In this document: positions 29,201 to 37,645 of the stretch, piece after piece
How the letters are laid out: each line of letters begins with the position of its first letter
Position numbering within the stretch: the stretch's first letter is position 1
Origin: an uncultured Verrucomicrobia subdivision 3 bacterium
GTDB lineage: Bacteria; Verrucomicrobiota; Verrucomicrobiia; Limisphaerales; UBA11358
DNA: 64,000 bases
Assembly (NCBI GenBank): GCA_903895255.1
Contig: CAITTG010000092.1
Location: 128,306-192,305 of the forward strand
Direction: 5' to 3'
Translations under genes and position numbers: made by a program
The notes under the pieces: model-generated
Told to the model about the DNA's origin: nothing
Databases searched by the model: none
Seen by the model: the letters and a program-made list of their open reading frames with translations, nothing else

Positions 29201-30379
29201 GGCTTCACCTCGCCCAAGCTGCCCAACTCCGGACCGACGACGGCCACGAGTAGCGCCATCGCCGATTTTGTCAGCAACACCGGCGAGGCCAACAGCGGTA
29301 TCTTCAAGGATCCCCCGTTCGGCGGCGTGATTTCGCGCTATGGCACCTTCGGCGGTGAGCCGGTGAATCAATGGGTGGATGTCAGTGTGGAAACCTCCTC
29401 CCAGACGAACATCTCCTTGTACATGAACCGTTCGCTGGTCCTCACGGCCTTTTCCATCACCAACGCCGGTCCGATTCTTGGCAGCAATGGCACTTTCAAC
29501 GGAAGTTACACCAATGGCCTGTTCATGCTGGGTTATGAAAACCCGTTGTACAACGTCAGTGATGACAGTGCCTTTGTCTATTATTCGAACGTGAGGGTGG
29601 TGGAGCTCTCCCCTTACCTGACCGCGCAGCCCTTGGGATCAATTATTTCGGCGGGTCAGAATGTCAGTTTCACTTCGTCCGCCAATTTCGCCACCGCCCC
29701 CCTCACCAACACTTGGTATCTGGGCTACACCAACGCGGTGGTGGCCGTGCAGTCCAACTCCGTAGCGGGTACGAATCTGACCGCCACGCTGTCCTTGACC
29801 AATGTTCTCAGTGGCACCAATTATTATGCGGTGTTCGCTGACCAGGCCGGTTCCGTCACCAGCTTGGTGGCCAGCGTTGAAGTCATTACCGGTCCCACGA
29901 GCATCACCGCCCCGGCCGGGTCCATCGTGACCTTCTCGGTGGCGGCTTCCGGCCAATCCGCGCCGACCTCATATCAGTGGAAGTTCAACGGGGCCAATGT
30001 CAGCAATGGCACCACTTATGCCGGCGCCACGACGGCGGCCCTGTCCATCACCAACGTGTTGGTTTCCGGCACCTACTCCTGTGTGGTGGCTAATCCGGCG
30101 GGCAGCGTCACCAACTCCGCCCTGCTAACCGTGGTGCCGCCGACACCGCCGGTCATTGGCAGTGCAACCTTGGTCGGCACCAACATGGTATTCTCCTTCA
30201 GCTCCCTGGATCCGCTGGCGGCCACCGGCAAATTCAAGGTGCTGAGTTCGCCGGTCGTCACCGGGCCCTACACCACGAATTCGGCCGCCGTCATCACCGG
30301 CTCGGCGGGCAGTTATCAAATCGTGGTGCCGACCACGACCAATGCCACCATGTTCTACCGCTTGGAGGACGTGAACTAA
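26291..30379 (+). CDS. Large secreted multidomain protein (propeller-like, Calx-beta-like, jelly-roll-like, Ig-like)
   Basis: A 1362-residue exported protein. A signal peptide (1-33, ending TASANPF) is followed by a region with repeating propeller-like segments (HITVGPDGNVYVADYATAD, VRISPDNQYLLSV). From about 500 are two Calx-beta-like segments (VTVNYSLTGPATNGVNFTI; TAVFGVDFTAGAQ). A jelly-roll/LamG-like domain follows (about 850-1110, with WVDVSVETSSQTNISLYMNR), then an Ig-like domain (about 1190-1280, YQWKFNGANVSNG, SGTYSCVVANPAG) and a short C-terminal beta domain. Domain limits are by eye. A surface or matrix role is likely; no catalytic motif is seen. A strong hairpin lies just after its stop. 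Confidence 0.82.
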   Translation: MKLLHRLKFKFPILGKATLLVSALCAAHTASANPFASCVTVTNGTVQFYINESGGSVTVTYEDGSTNATFNGVTTGTNVPSGLQSFALNGHTGYSITCHKNGTGTPFQINSGGGAYYAWGTPRGVDANKNPKIGSTFGRVYNGEGGTDTSNLRYRGVYMLSPDLSTNLAPGGGTNPMAGGVWSLASVAGSTSAPYHITVGPDGNVYVADYATADATVYQFDPTFSQYTNVVLGPIGENQGYAAGTHGDPPGVFVTGSLSTSNLVVYTFDPDLPIPYAAALWYVDSFGNNIFHTGSEGQTTPGFFNNVLKYNIGSGLTTSTNSSTNVYGGLTLWTNAPNMGVCLGLPTFQDSQIGDVAVETNGYVVAEYPRANFSDGDIQVYDTNFNLIYTSLQPNGTDPFNNTGSRAYGGVRISPDNQYLLSVTINNQINVCFLTNGIPDVSSMIVMNTVSATGNSRGCAFDAADNIIFNSSGAGKLEYYSLGYTSTTVYTNDITGTNGAFFFSLPPVTASLAISQATASQNYGTPTPAVFSISLNTNSLSVPVTVNYSLTGPATNGVNFTINTGPDANGVIIKTNSVTFPAGTYPSGNWTTTVTITPTASPVSGPTFVESLILNGGTTYIPAEPVSGYITILNTGPQTLLLSASSTGSTLNRAVANDYAEFIITRYGDVSVPSYTVTNINYGGTAVFGVDFTAGAQSLTTTPVDGSPGITIYSGGSSFTNIIGNPVPRTNPYQTPTNVLITLSLANAVTGTTLTSSEGVAYTVNPATVTLTELDNAIGAEVVLWSNPLTNAADSVNWTVTFASTALNTNTVLPVVVPNYLNTSPDALANGGTNDYQVTFGHPVAADGISPSAAMTAKGWTTALKATVENGIPAPAGVNIFPQGVICQGNYAVRFSMYLQLFDRAVNNPYYSGTVDRQYAVFGIDTKGTNCDWRPAANVVPGTGSGMTNSDGIWFAIDAGIDAQTPADFDGFTSPKLPNSGPTTATSSAIADFVSNTGEANSGIFKDPPFGGVISRYGTFGGEPVNQWVDVSVETSSQTNISLYMNRSLVLTAFSITNAGPILGSNGTFNGSYTNGLFMLGYENPLYNVSDDSAFVYYSNVRVVELSPYLTAQPLGSIISAGQNVSFTSSANFATAPLTNTWYLGYTNAVVAVQSNSVAGTNLTATLSLTNVLSGTNYYAVFADQAGSVTSLVASVEVITGPTSITAPAGSIVTFSVAASGQSAPTSYQWKFNGANVSNGTTYAGATTAALSITNVLVSGTYSCVVANPAGSVTNSALLTVVPPTPPVIGSATLVGTNMVFSFSSLDPLAATGKFKVLSSPVVTGPYTTNSAAVITGSAGSYQIVVPTTTNATMFYRLEDVN

Positions 30380-30388
30380 TTGTGAAAC

Positions 30389-30416
30389 TGGCTGGCGGCC
30401 ACGTGGCCGCCAGCCA
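30389..30416 (+). terminator. Perfect inverted repeat after the 1362-residue protein gene
   Basis: TGGCTGGCGGCCAC is followed directly by its exact reverse complement, giving 14-bp arms with no spacer, 10 bp after the TAA. A U-run does not follow, so it may be a Rho-independent-like stop lacking the tail or an mRNA-stabilising hairpin. Confidence 0.5.
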
Positions 30417-30542
30417 AGGCCGGGGGGAGCTTGGCTTCCCCTGGCATTTTAGGCGGAATCGTTTGTCCGGCTTGTTTTCCCCGTTCGAATTTTACTGATG
30501 AGAAATGAAATGAATAATCCGTGTTTAATCGCAAGGTGTGCT

Positions 30543-31436
30543 ATGAAAACCAACCGTCAAACGCTCCCGGGGCGGAGGTCCTCGCGTAATCCGCTTGCCC
30601 CGGCGGGTTTTACCCTCATCGAGTTGCTGGTGGTCATCGCCATCATCGCCATTCTGGCGGCCATGCTGCTGCCGGCGCTGGCCCGCGCCAAGACCCGCGC
30701 CTTTGTGGCCCAGTGCATGAGTAACAAACATCAGATCCAAATCGCCTGCACCATGTATAATGGCGACTTCAACGACTTTATGGTGCCCAACGCTCCTTTG
30801 AATAGTCAGGCTGCCAATGCCGGTTGGTGCGACGGCTCCCTCGCCGACGTGGGTTGGGGGGCTTCAGTCGGCAACACTAATCTCGCCGCGTTGACCGGGA
30901 ACTGTCTGGCCGCCTATGTCGGTAACAATGTTCACGTTTATAAATGCCCGGGGGACAACATTCCTTCCGACAATGGCGACCGCCTGCGCAGTATCTCGAT
31001 GAATGGTTTCATGGGGGCCGATGCCCCAGGTGTCACTAATACCATCGATTCTAATCCGGGTATGGCCCATTGGAAAGTCTTCTATAAAATGAGTGATTTC
31101 ACCCTGCTAAAGCCCGTGGATGGCTGGATTTTCTCCGATGAATCCATGTATTCGCTGGACGATGGCTGGATGCAAATGGACCTCAACAACACCGACTTTC
31201 CCAATGTGCCCGCCAACTATCACGGCGGAGTTGACTGCTTTTCGTTTGGCGACGGCCATGGGGAAGCTCACAAATGGTTGGGGGCGCTCAAATCCACGCC
31301 CTACCAGAAAGGCGTTTCGGTCACCCAAGGGGCGCCTTCACCCTGGGCGGCCAATGGCAGCGCGGCTTCCAATGGCGACCGGGCTGCGGTTGACTGGGGA
31401 TGGATTGAGCAACATTCTTCTTTCTTCCTTAATTGA
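30543..31436 (+). CDS. Prepilin-like protein with N-terminal methylation motif and DGH C-terminus
   Basis: A 297-residue pseudopilin-like protein. The leader ([20 protein letters not shown]) ends in AG before [20 protein letters not shown], the prepilin processing site and hydrophobic helix. Near the C-terminus [15 protein letters not shown] is the DGH motif of this family. The start at 30543 is chosen over 30498 because the extra residues add no feature. Same family as 4350-5174 but without close similarity outside the leader. It may be co-transcribed with the preceding secreted protein gene, although the hairpin at 30389 lies between. Confidence 0.87.
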   Translation: MKTNRQTLPGRRSSRNPLAPAGFTLIELLVVIAIIAILAAMLLPALARAKTRAFVAQCMSNKHQIQIACTMYNGDFNDFMVPNAPLNSQAANAGWCDGSLADVGWGASVGNTNLAALTGNCLAAYVGNNVHVYKCPGDNIPSDNGDRLRSISMNGFMGADAPGVTNTIDSNPGMAHWKVFYKMSDFTLLKPVDGWIFSDESMYSLDDGWMQMDLNNTDFPNVPANYHGGVDCFSFGDGHGEAHKWLGALKSTPYQKGVSVTQGAPSPWAANGSAASNGDRAAVDWGWIEQHSSFFLN

Positions 31437-31465
31437 GCGCCCGGCTTGGCAGCGGCTATCCGCTC

Positions 31466-32683
31466 CTAAACCGGGTAGATAATGCAAGCTTTGGCAGCTT
31501 CACGCCAGGCCGCTTCTTCTTGTTCCCAACCGGCGGCAATTTCCCGCCAATGCTGTCCGGCTTCCAGCGCCCGCCGTTCACGATCGCTGCCAAACAGCAG
31601 GTCAATCGCAATCGGGTTGTCCACAAACTCATAGGTTTCGGTGCGCCAGCGGAAATCGTCTCCGGATAACTCCCGCATCACCGCCAGCAGCATGAGGCTG
31701 GTGCGCACCGGTTGAAAGACGGCCCGGTCCGTCACATGCAGTTGCACCCCGCCGCACTCCCGGCCGGCATGCTTTTGAAACGTTGGTTTGAAGCCCGCCG
31801 CTCGAAACACCACTCCCGGCAGCTCCTCGGCATTGAGTTTTCTGGCCAGGCTGGCCGCCTCCAGCCAGGGCGCGCCGAACAGTTCAAAGGGCCGGGTGGT
31901 GCCCCGCCCTTCCGAGAGGTTGGTGCCCTCCAACAGGCATTGGCCCGGATAGACCACCGCCGTCTCCACCGTGGGCATGTTGGGTGACGGCAGCACCCAC
32001 GGCAGGCCGGTGTCCTCAAAATACATGCCGCGCCGCCAGCCCGCGCACTTAATGATTTCCACCTGGGACCGCTCCAGGTTCCGCGCCGCCTGATAAAACC
32101 GCGCCAGTTCGCCCATGGTCAGGCCATGCCGTGTCGCCATGTTGTGCGGCCCCACAAAACTCTCGTAACCCGGCTGCAAGGCCGGCCCTTCAACCACGAC
32201 GCCCCCCAGGGGATTGGGCCGGTCCAAAATCATCACCCGCAGGCCGATCACGTGCGCAGCCTCCAGACAGTAGAGCATCGTGGCTTGAAAGGTATAGTAG
32301 CGGCTGCCGATATCCTGCAAATCAATCACCAGGGCATCCAGCCCGGCCAACTGCTCCGCCGTGGGCCGCAAACTCGCCACCGTCTGCCCGTACAAGCTGA
32401 TGACCCGCGGGCCTTGCCGGCTTCCCGTTTCCGCCTTCCCGCCTTCCCGCTTTCCGCTTTCGTCATCCACCGGCTCCAAATCCTGGGCCTGCCCCAGCCA
32501 GCCATGCTCGGGCCCAAAGACCGCCGCCAGCGTCACCCCGGGCGCGGCACGGATCAAATCCGCCGCGTGGCGCAACCCGGCATCCACCGAGGCCGGGTGC
32601 GCCACCAACCCCACGCGCAGGCCCCGCAACCGTTTAAATTGCTCCGCCACCAAAATGTCCAAACCCGTCAGCACTTTTTTCAT
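31466..32683 (-). CDS. Exo-beta-N-acetylmuramidase-like protein (DUF1343/NamZ family)
   Basis: A 405-residue protein of the DUF1343 family; the characterised member NamZ cleaves terminal MurNAc from peptidoglycan fragments. Conserved parts are RVGLVAHPASVDAGLRHAAD, AVFGPEHGWLGQAQDLEP, LVIDLQDIGSRYYTFQATM and the segment ending DRPNPLGGVVVEGP. The N-terminus lacks a clear signal peptide. Residues 76-90 (SGKREGGKAETGSRQ) form a low-complexity insertion where relatives have a short linker, arising from a purine-rich DNA repeat at 32418-32462. The conserved core is otherwise intact. Likely cell-wall recycling. Confidence 0.88.
   Translation of the reverse strand: MKKVLTGLDILVAEQFKRLRGLRVGLVAHPASVDAGLRHAADLIRAAPGVTLAAVFGPEHGWLGQAQDLEPVDDESGKREGGKAETGSRQGPRVISLYGQTVASLRPTAEQLAGLDALVIDLQDIGSRYYTFQATMLYCLEAAHVIGLRVMILDRPNPLGGVVVEGPALQPGYESFVGPHNMATRHGLTMGELARFYQAARNLERSQVEIIKCAGWRRGMYFEDTGLPWVLPSPNMPTVETAVVYPGQCLLEGTNLSEGRGTTRPFELFGAPWLEAASLARKLNAEELPGVVFRAAGFKPTFQKHAGRECGGVQLHVTDRAVFQPVRTSLMLLAVMRELSGDDFRWRTETYEFVDNPIAIDLLFGSDRERRALEAGQHWREIAAGWEQEEAAWREAAKACIIYPV
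32418..32462. repeat. Low-complexity pyrimidine repeat inside the DUF1343 gene
   Basis: A stretch of degenerate copies of a CTTCCCGC-type unit on the plus strand, read in frame on the minus strand as charged, Gly/Lys/Glu-rich residues. It interrupts an otherwise conserved loop. It looks like a replication-slippage or small dispersed-repeat insertion. Confidence 0.6.
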
Positions 32684-32835
32684 GTTAATTAAAACCCAAT
32701 TCTCATTTGGCCGGGGGTGCCGCTCCGGTCGTTATTGTCACAACCTCGCGAAAAACCTCGTCCCCACTAAAACCCCAGCCCGGCGGACTGGGAAACCTTA
32801 ACCACCACACGCATGCAGTCCAAACCGTCCTTCCT

Positions 32836-32866
32836 GATCTCGTAGGAAACGACGTCAGGAGTTTCT
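32836..32866 (+). repeat. Short dispersed palindromic repeat, copy 1
   Basis: Shares the 20-base string GATCTCGTAGGAAACGACGT with 35782, followed by a matching AGTTTCT block. GAAAC and GTTTC can pair across a 10-base loop. It lies in the gap between the DUF1343 gene and the 896-residue protein gene; a direct copy lies on the other side of that gene. Confidence 0.75.
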
Positions 32867-32942
32867 AAAATAGTACCATCACCCGTCCGCCCGGACTACC
32901 GGCGACCGGCGAACAAGCCCCCCGGATCGCCCTCGCTCTTTC

Positions 32943-35633
32943 CTACGGCCCCGACCGCGCGCGAAAATACCGCTGCGCGTCATTGGTGACCGCCCCGGTA
33001 TTATATTGAAACACCCCATTGGTCGCCACCAAGGTCGTCACCGGCGTCCAATGCCACAAGTCCGTGGAAGTCTCCAAAAAATAGTAGCCACCCGCATCTC
33101 CGCTCGCGGACAATTGCAACGTCTGGTTGGCCAGTGCAGTGACCGTCTGGAACTGCGCCGGCGCGGCCGTCAGCAACGTGAGCGAAACGCTGGCACTGGT
33201 CACCGAACCAGCGGCATTGGTAAGGATCACCGCGTAGTTCCCGGCCTGGTTGGTTTGCACATTCGGCAAGCTGAGGCTCGCATTGGTTGCGCCCGTGATG
33301 GGCACCCCATTGAACCACCACTGATACCCCGGCGCCGGCAACCCGCTGGCGGTCACGGCAAAGCTGGCTGTCCCCGCGACCTTCACAAACCCATTCGTGG
33401 GCTGGGCCAAAATCACCGGTGCGACCGCCGGCACCTCCACCCGCACATTATCCACCAGGCCGAAACTCAAGTTCGTATTATCCGTCAGCGAGGCAAAAGG
33501 ATCCCAGAAGCCCACGCAGACATTGCTGGCGGTAAAGGTACAGTTGGAAATCGTTGCGATTCGATCGCCATCCACTGCCCAATCCACCGTGGTGCCCCGG
33601 CGGGAAATCATGAAATCATGCCACCCCAACCCCAGCGTGCCCGCGTTCAATGAGCCCGTCTGCTGGGCGTAAGCCGCTTGTTGCGCGGCGGGTGCGGCCG
33701 CTCCGCTGGGGAACGCGGTCAGGTAATAATTATTGAGATTATCCCGCGCCGTGGCATCGGTCCCGGCCAGGTAATCGCCCGTGGTATAACTCAAAAGCGT
33801 GGCTCCGGAGTAAACGCAATAATCCCCGGATGTGGTCGATCCGCTGGCCACGCCGCCATCGCCATCGGCGGAAAAATAATACCCATCAGCCGTGGAACCC
33901 GGGCCAGTCCACTCGGTTTGCCGGCCGGAGGTGCCCAGTCCCGCCACGAGAAACTCCGTGGAACTGGCCCCGCCCGCCGGAAAGGGCCCGTTCACATTGA
34001 TCCAGCCGTCGAAATGCAGCCGGTAATCCCCCGCAAAAGCCTGGTTCGCCGGCGAAATGCTGAGGGCCGCCACCACCGTCAGGCTCAGGTTGGCCTTGAG
34101 TTGCACCCCCTTGGTCGTGCCGCCCGCTGAATGGGGCGCGGACGGTATGCCCAGCTTCGAATAGTCAAAGGCAAACCCAATGGCCGTGTCGCTGGAACTG
34201 CGATTCACCACCCAGTTGGCCGCCGAGTTGGTGTCAAAATTATCCGCGAAAACCGTGGCCTGCGGCGGATAGACCAGCAGGCTCACCGGCGAACTGGTGA
34301 CGCCGCCGATGGCATTGGTCACCACAACTGTATAAAAACCAGTGTTACCAGGCTGGACATTATTTAAAATCAACTGGCTGTTGTTGGCCCCGGCCACGGG
34401 CAAACCATTTAACTTCCACGCATACGCCAGCGGTGGCGTCCCCCCGGCCGTGACACTGAAACTGACCGTCGCACCCGCATCAACGACCGGGCTTAGCACG
34501 GGCTGGCTGATCAGGTAGGGTGCCAGATTGGAACTGCCGATCACGGCGGCGGCCACCGCGTTATCCATGTCCGCCGTGCGTTCCTGTGCGTCCCAGAAAC
34601 TCACCCCGGCATAGCCGGCCACCGTGGCCTTCGGGGAGTTGGTTTGCAAGCAATTCAGAAACGCCGTGATTTCCGCCCCGGTGACCGGCGCGTAAGACTG
34701 CCCCAGCGGCACGATGGGTTTGATGGCATTGGTGTTAAAACCCGTCAGGCTGTTTTGCCAGGCCCGCCACTGGCTGTTCATGTTCACCACCATCGTGGTG
34801 GGACTGATGCCAATCGCCCCCCAGTAATCCTGCGGCATCACGGCATCGCAATTGGTGCCAAATTCCAGGTAGGGAAAACCCGAATGAGACTGAATGTAGG
34901 GAAAGGGCGCATGGGCCAAAAAGCGGGTGGGGTAGGCCGCGCGAATGGCGGTGCAGTAGGCCGTGGCATCCGCGCGGCGGGTGGCGTTGGTCTCGTATTC
35001 AATTTCCGCATCAATAATCAAGCCATCCGCCCCCAGCGACAAAGCGTTCTGGGCCACGCTAATTTCGGCGTTGAGGTTGGCCGTCTGGGTGCTGCCATTG
35101 CCAAAATGGCCGCTATTATTGCCATACGTGTAAGCCCACCCAAAAATCTTCAGACCGTCCGCATGGGCGCGCGTGATGAGATCGCTGCTGAACTGGGAAT
35201 AGATGGAGCCGCCGTCCCCGCATTTCACGGTGATCCACTGCATCCCCAGGTTTTTTTCATAATCCACCACCTGCTGGATGGTGGTCACCCCCAGATGCGT
35301 CATGGTGGTGCTCATTTGCCAGATCCAGTCCCCCTTGCCCAAGTTCGCCGGATTCACATTATTATCCAGCAGGCCCTGGGCGCTCACGCCCTGAGCCTTC
35401 ACGTTGGCGGGCTTTGCGGCGGCGGCCGGAGCGAGGTTGGTCGTTTCTCCCGCATGATCCGCCGAATTGACCCCGGCGGGCGGCCACGCCCCGGCATGGG
35501 TGCGCCGGTAATAAAGCTGGTCATCCGGTGGCCCGGACACCGGCTGGGCCGCCATCAGCCAGCCGGCCCCAAAAGCCCCGGCCAAACCCAGGCCAAGCAG
35601 GATCAACCATCGGAAAATGGCACAGCTGTTCAC
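32943..35633 (-). CDS. Secreted protein with TIM-barrel-like N-terminal domain and Ig-like domains
   Basis: An 896-residue exported protein with a GTG start. Residues 1-29 form a signal or anchor helix (FRWLILLGLGLAGAFGAGWL). Residues about 85-370 resemble a glycoside-hydrolase-like TIM barrel: MQWITVKCGDGGSIYSQF, LGADGLIIDAEIEYE, CDAVMPQDYWGA and YAGVSFWDAQER, with acidic residues at strand ends. Then come an Ig-like domain (about 375-455), a jelly-roll-like domain (about 460-735, with VGFWDPFASL) and a second Ig-like domain (about 740-820). No specific GH family is claimed. Two direct copies of a dispersed repeat flank the gene. Probably polysaccharide- or wall-directed. Confidence 0.75.
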   Translation of the reverse strand: MNSCAIFRWLILLGLGLAGAFGAGWLMAAQPVSGPPDDQLYYRRTHAGAWPPAGVNSADHAGETTNLAPAAAAKPANVKAQGVSAQGLLDNNVNPANLGKGDWIWQMSTTMTHLGVTTIQQVVDYEKNLGMQWITVKCGDGGSIYSQFSSDLITRAHADGLKIFGWAYTYGNNSGHFGNGSTQTANLNAEISVAQNALSLGADGLIIDAEIEYETNATRRADATAYCTAIRAAYPTRFLAHAPFPYIQSHSGFPYLEFGTNCDAVMPQDYWGAIGISPTTMVVNMNSQWRAWQNSLTGFNTNAIKPIVPLGQSYAPVTGAEITAFLNCLQTNSPKATVAGYAGVSFWDAQERTADMDNAVAAAVIGSSNLAPYLISQPVLSPVVDAGATVSFSVTAGGTPPLAYAWKLNGLPVAGANNSQLILNNVQPGNTGFYTVVVTNAIGGVTSSPVSLLVYPPQATVFADNFDTNSAANWVVNRSSSDTAIGFAFDYSKLGIPSAPHSAGGTTKGVQLKANLSLTVVAALSISPANQAFAGDYRLHFDGWINVNGPFPAGGASSTEFLVAGLGTSGRQTEWTGPGSTADGYYFSADGDGGVASGSTTSGDYCVYSGATLLSYTTGDYLAGTDATARDNLNNYYLTAFPSGAAAPAAQQAAYAQQTGSLNAGTLGLGWHDFMISRRGTTVDWAVDGDRIATISNCTFTASNVCVGFWDPFASLTDNTNLSFGLVDNVRVEVPAVAPVILAQPTNGFVKVAGTASFAVTASGLPAPGYQWWFNGVPITGATNASLSLPNVQTNQAGNYAVILTNAAGSVTSASVSLTLLTAAPAQFQTVTALANQTLQLSASGDAGGYYFLETSTDLWHWTPVTTLVATNGVFQYNTGAVTNDAQRYFRARSGP

Positions 35634-36322
35634 AATTCAAATGCGGACGAAATAATTTTCCTTAATGACTGCGTTTAATATCAAGCATCCGCCCGATAAT
35701 TCAAGGACAAACCCGCCATCCCGTGGCAAGCGGGCATCCTCGCAACCCTCAAGGCCCCGGTCACATCCCAACTCTCCCTCCGATCTCGTAGGAAACGACG
35801 TGTGGAGTTTCTGAAACGCGCCACGACCGTTCATCTAACCACCGTCCCTGCGCTGTCCCGCAACTTGGACTGCGCCGGCAGAGCGGCAGCGGCGACGGCG
35901 CTTTTCGAACAAATACCAGACTTGCAGGCAGCTTTACCCATTATGGTCCGCTACCATCCAAACCGTTCTCCCCGATGGCGTGACACCCCCCGTAATGGTC
36001 GGATGCTCCCCCCGGAGCGCGGCCGTCCCCGGGCGCAGCAACATAAATATCCCTGCCAGCGCTGGGCGGCATCCTTGGCCAGCCACCTTCATTTCCGGGC
36101 CTTCGGGTTTAAGCCACATTCCCGCAACCTGCCCATTCAATTGTCGCCCGCCCAAACCCCGGCTTGCCTGTCCCATCCCGCAGCGTTACCTTCCCTTCAT
36201 GCGTGAGGTTGTAACCAACAGCACATTATTCCCATCGGCAAATCCAGTGACGCTTTCTGCCGGAGGTGAAACCGCCGGCCGCCACCACCGTTAGGCCGCA
36301 CCGCCCAGACCGCCCACCTTTC
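35634..36322. other. Intergenic region with dispersed repeats
   Basis: 689 bp without a convincing gene; open frames here have no protein-like composition. It holds the second copy of the 31-bp repeat (35782-35812) and, at about 35861-35908, a GC-rich stretch with GGCAGAGCGGCAGCGGCGAC that resembles, from memory, a dispersed element common in verrucomicrobial genomes. That recollection cannot be checked here. Confidence 0.45.
35782..35812 (+). repeat. Short dispersed palindromic repeat, copy 2
   Basis: GATCTCGTAGGAAACGACGT identical to the copy at 32836, then GAGTTTCT with the same potential GAAAC/GTTTC pairing. Same orientation as copy 1, so the 896-residue protein gene sits between direct repeats. 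Confidence 0.75.
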
Positions 36323-37645
36323 ATGTCCCCCCAAGACTCCGTCAACTTCATCCGCGCGCAAATGCCCCCCGGCGGGCTCTTTGCCGGACTGGACTGGAAA
36401 ACCTCCCCCACCCCGTTTCCATTAGGCGAAAACCTGGCCCAGGAAATCACCGCCCTCGGCCGCGTGCTCCTGCAATTTTACCGCGCCGTCAACCTCCTCT
36501 ACCGCAAAAGCGCCGAGGGCAGGCAACCCGCATGGATCGCCCGCTGGCTGGACCTCGGCAAGCCGGCGGACCTGATCGCCCGGCAACGGTCCGCCGCCTT
36601 CAAGAACGACCTCCCCCGCGTCATCCGCCCGGACCTCCTGCTGACCGAAAACGGCCTGGCCATCACCGAGCTGGACAGCGTGCCCGGCGGCATCGGCCTC
36701 ACCGCCTGGTTAAACCGCACCTACTCCGCCCTCCCCGGTGCACCTGCGCCCCAGCCCGTCCTCGGTGGCGCCGACGGCATGCTCCAGGGCTTTGCCAGTA
36801 TTTTTGGCGACGCCAGGCGCGTTCACCTCGTGGTTTCGGAGGAAGCCGCCACCTACCGCCCCGAAATGGCCTGGGTCGCCGCGCAATTAGGCGCGGACCG
36901 TTTCCAAGTCCGCGACGCCACCTTCACCGATTTTCAAGCCGACGACGCCGTGTACCGCTTCTTTGAACTCTTCGACCTGGCCAACGTGCCCAACAGCGGC
37001 CAGATATTTGATCTCGCGGCCGAGAAACGCCTCCGGCTCACGCCGCCCCCCAAGCCGGTGTTCGAGGAAAAAATGCTCTTCGCCCTCCTCTGGAACCGTA
37101 ACCTCCAGGAATTCTGGCGGCAGGAACTCGGCGAAGGTTTCCTCAAGCAGCTCAAGAAACTGACCCCCTACACCTGGCTGGTGGACCCGGCCCCCCTGCC
37201 CCCTCACGCGGCCATTCCCGAACTCAACCTCACCGACTGGCAACAGCTAAAAACCTTGTCACAACGGGACCGCGACCTCATCTTGAAAGTCTCCGGCTTT
37301 TCCGAAAACGCCTGGGGCGCCCGCGGGGTTTATCTCGGCAGCGATTTGTCCCAAGCCGACTGGAGTGCCGCCGTGGATGCCGCCCTGCGCACCTTCGCCA
37401 CCTCCCCCAGCGTGCTGCAACGCTTCCACAAACCCGCCCTCGTGGACGCCAGTTGGTTCGACCCCGCCGCCCAGGCCGTCGTCCCCATCAAAGGCCGCGC
37501 CCGGCTCTGCCCCTACTACTTCGTCGCTGGCGAAGGCGACTCCGCCCGCCCCCAACTCGGCGGCGTCCTCGCGACCATCGTCCCCGCCGACAAAAAGATC
37601 GTCCACGGCATGACCGACGCCATCCTCGCCCCCTGCTCTGCTTGA
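36323..37645 (+). CDS. Unassigned protein, possibly circularly permuted ATP-grasp-like
   Basis: A 440-residue cytoplasmic protein with no signal peptide. I do not recognise a named family with confidence. Two segments recall ATP-grasp proteins of the glutathionylspermidine-synthase type: IRPDLLLTENGLAITELDSV followed by PGGIGLTAWL, and LILKVSGFSENAWGARGVYL. Later LCPYYFVAGEGDSARPQLGG could be part of the nucleotide or substrate site. If this is right it would form a peptide-like amide bond, but no substrate can be named. The start at 36323 (MSPQDSVNF) is preferred over 36266. It is a single plus-strand gene with no obvious partner. Confidence 0.7.
   Translation: MSPQDSVNFIRAQMPPGGLFAGLDWKTSPTPFPLGENLAQEITALGRVLLQFYRAVNLLYRKSAEGRQPAWIARWLDLGKPADLIARQRSAAFKNDLPRVIRPDLLLTENGLAITELDSVPGGIGLTAWLNRTYSALPGAPAPQPVLGGADGMLQGFASIFGDARRVHLVVSEEAATYRPEMAWVAAQLGADRFQVRDATFTDFQADDAVYRFFELFDLANVPNSGQIFDLAAEKRLRLTPPPKPVFEEKMLFALLWNRNLQEFWRQELGEGFLKQLKKLTPYTWLVDPAPLPPHAAIPELNLTDWQQLKTLSQRDRDLILKVSGFSENAWGARGVYLGSDLSQADWSAAVDAALRTFATSPSVLQRFHKPALVDASWFDPAAQAVVPIKGRARLCPYYFVAGEGDSARPQLGGVLATIVPADKKIVHGMTDAILAPCSA

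Noticed and set aside
35802-36206. 134-codon plus-strand frame in the 35634-36322 gap
   Set aside because: Begins inside a dispersed repeat, has no domain-like sequence and no ribosome binding site.
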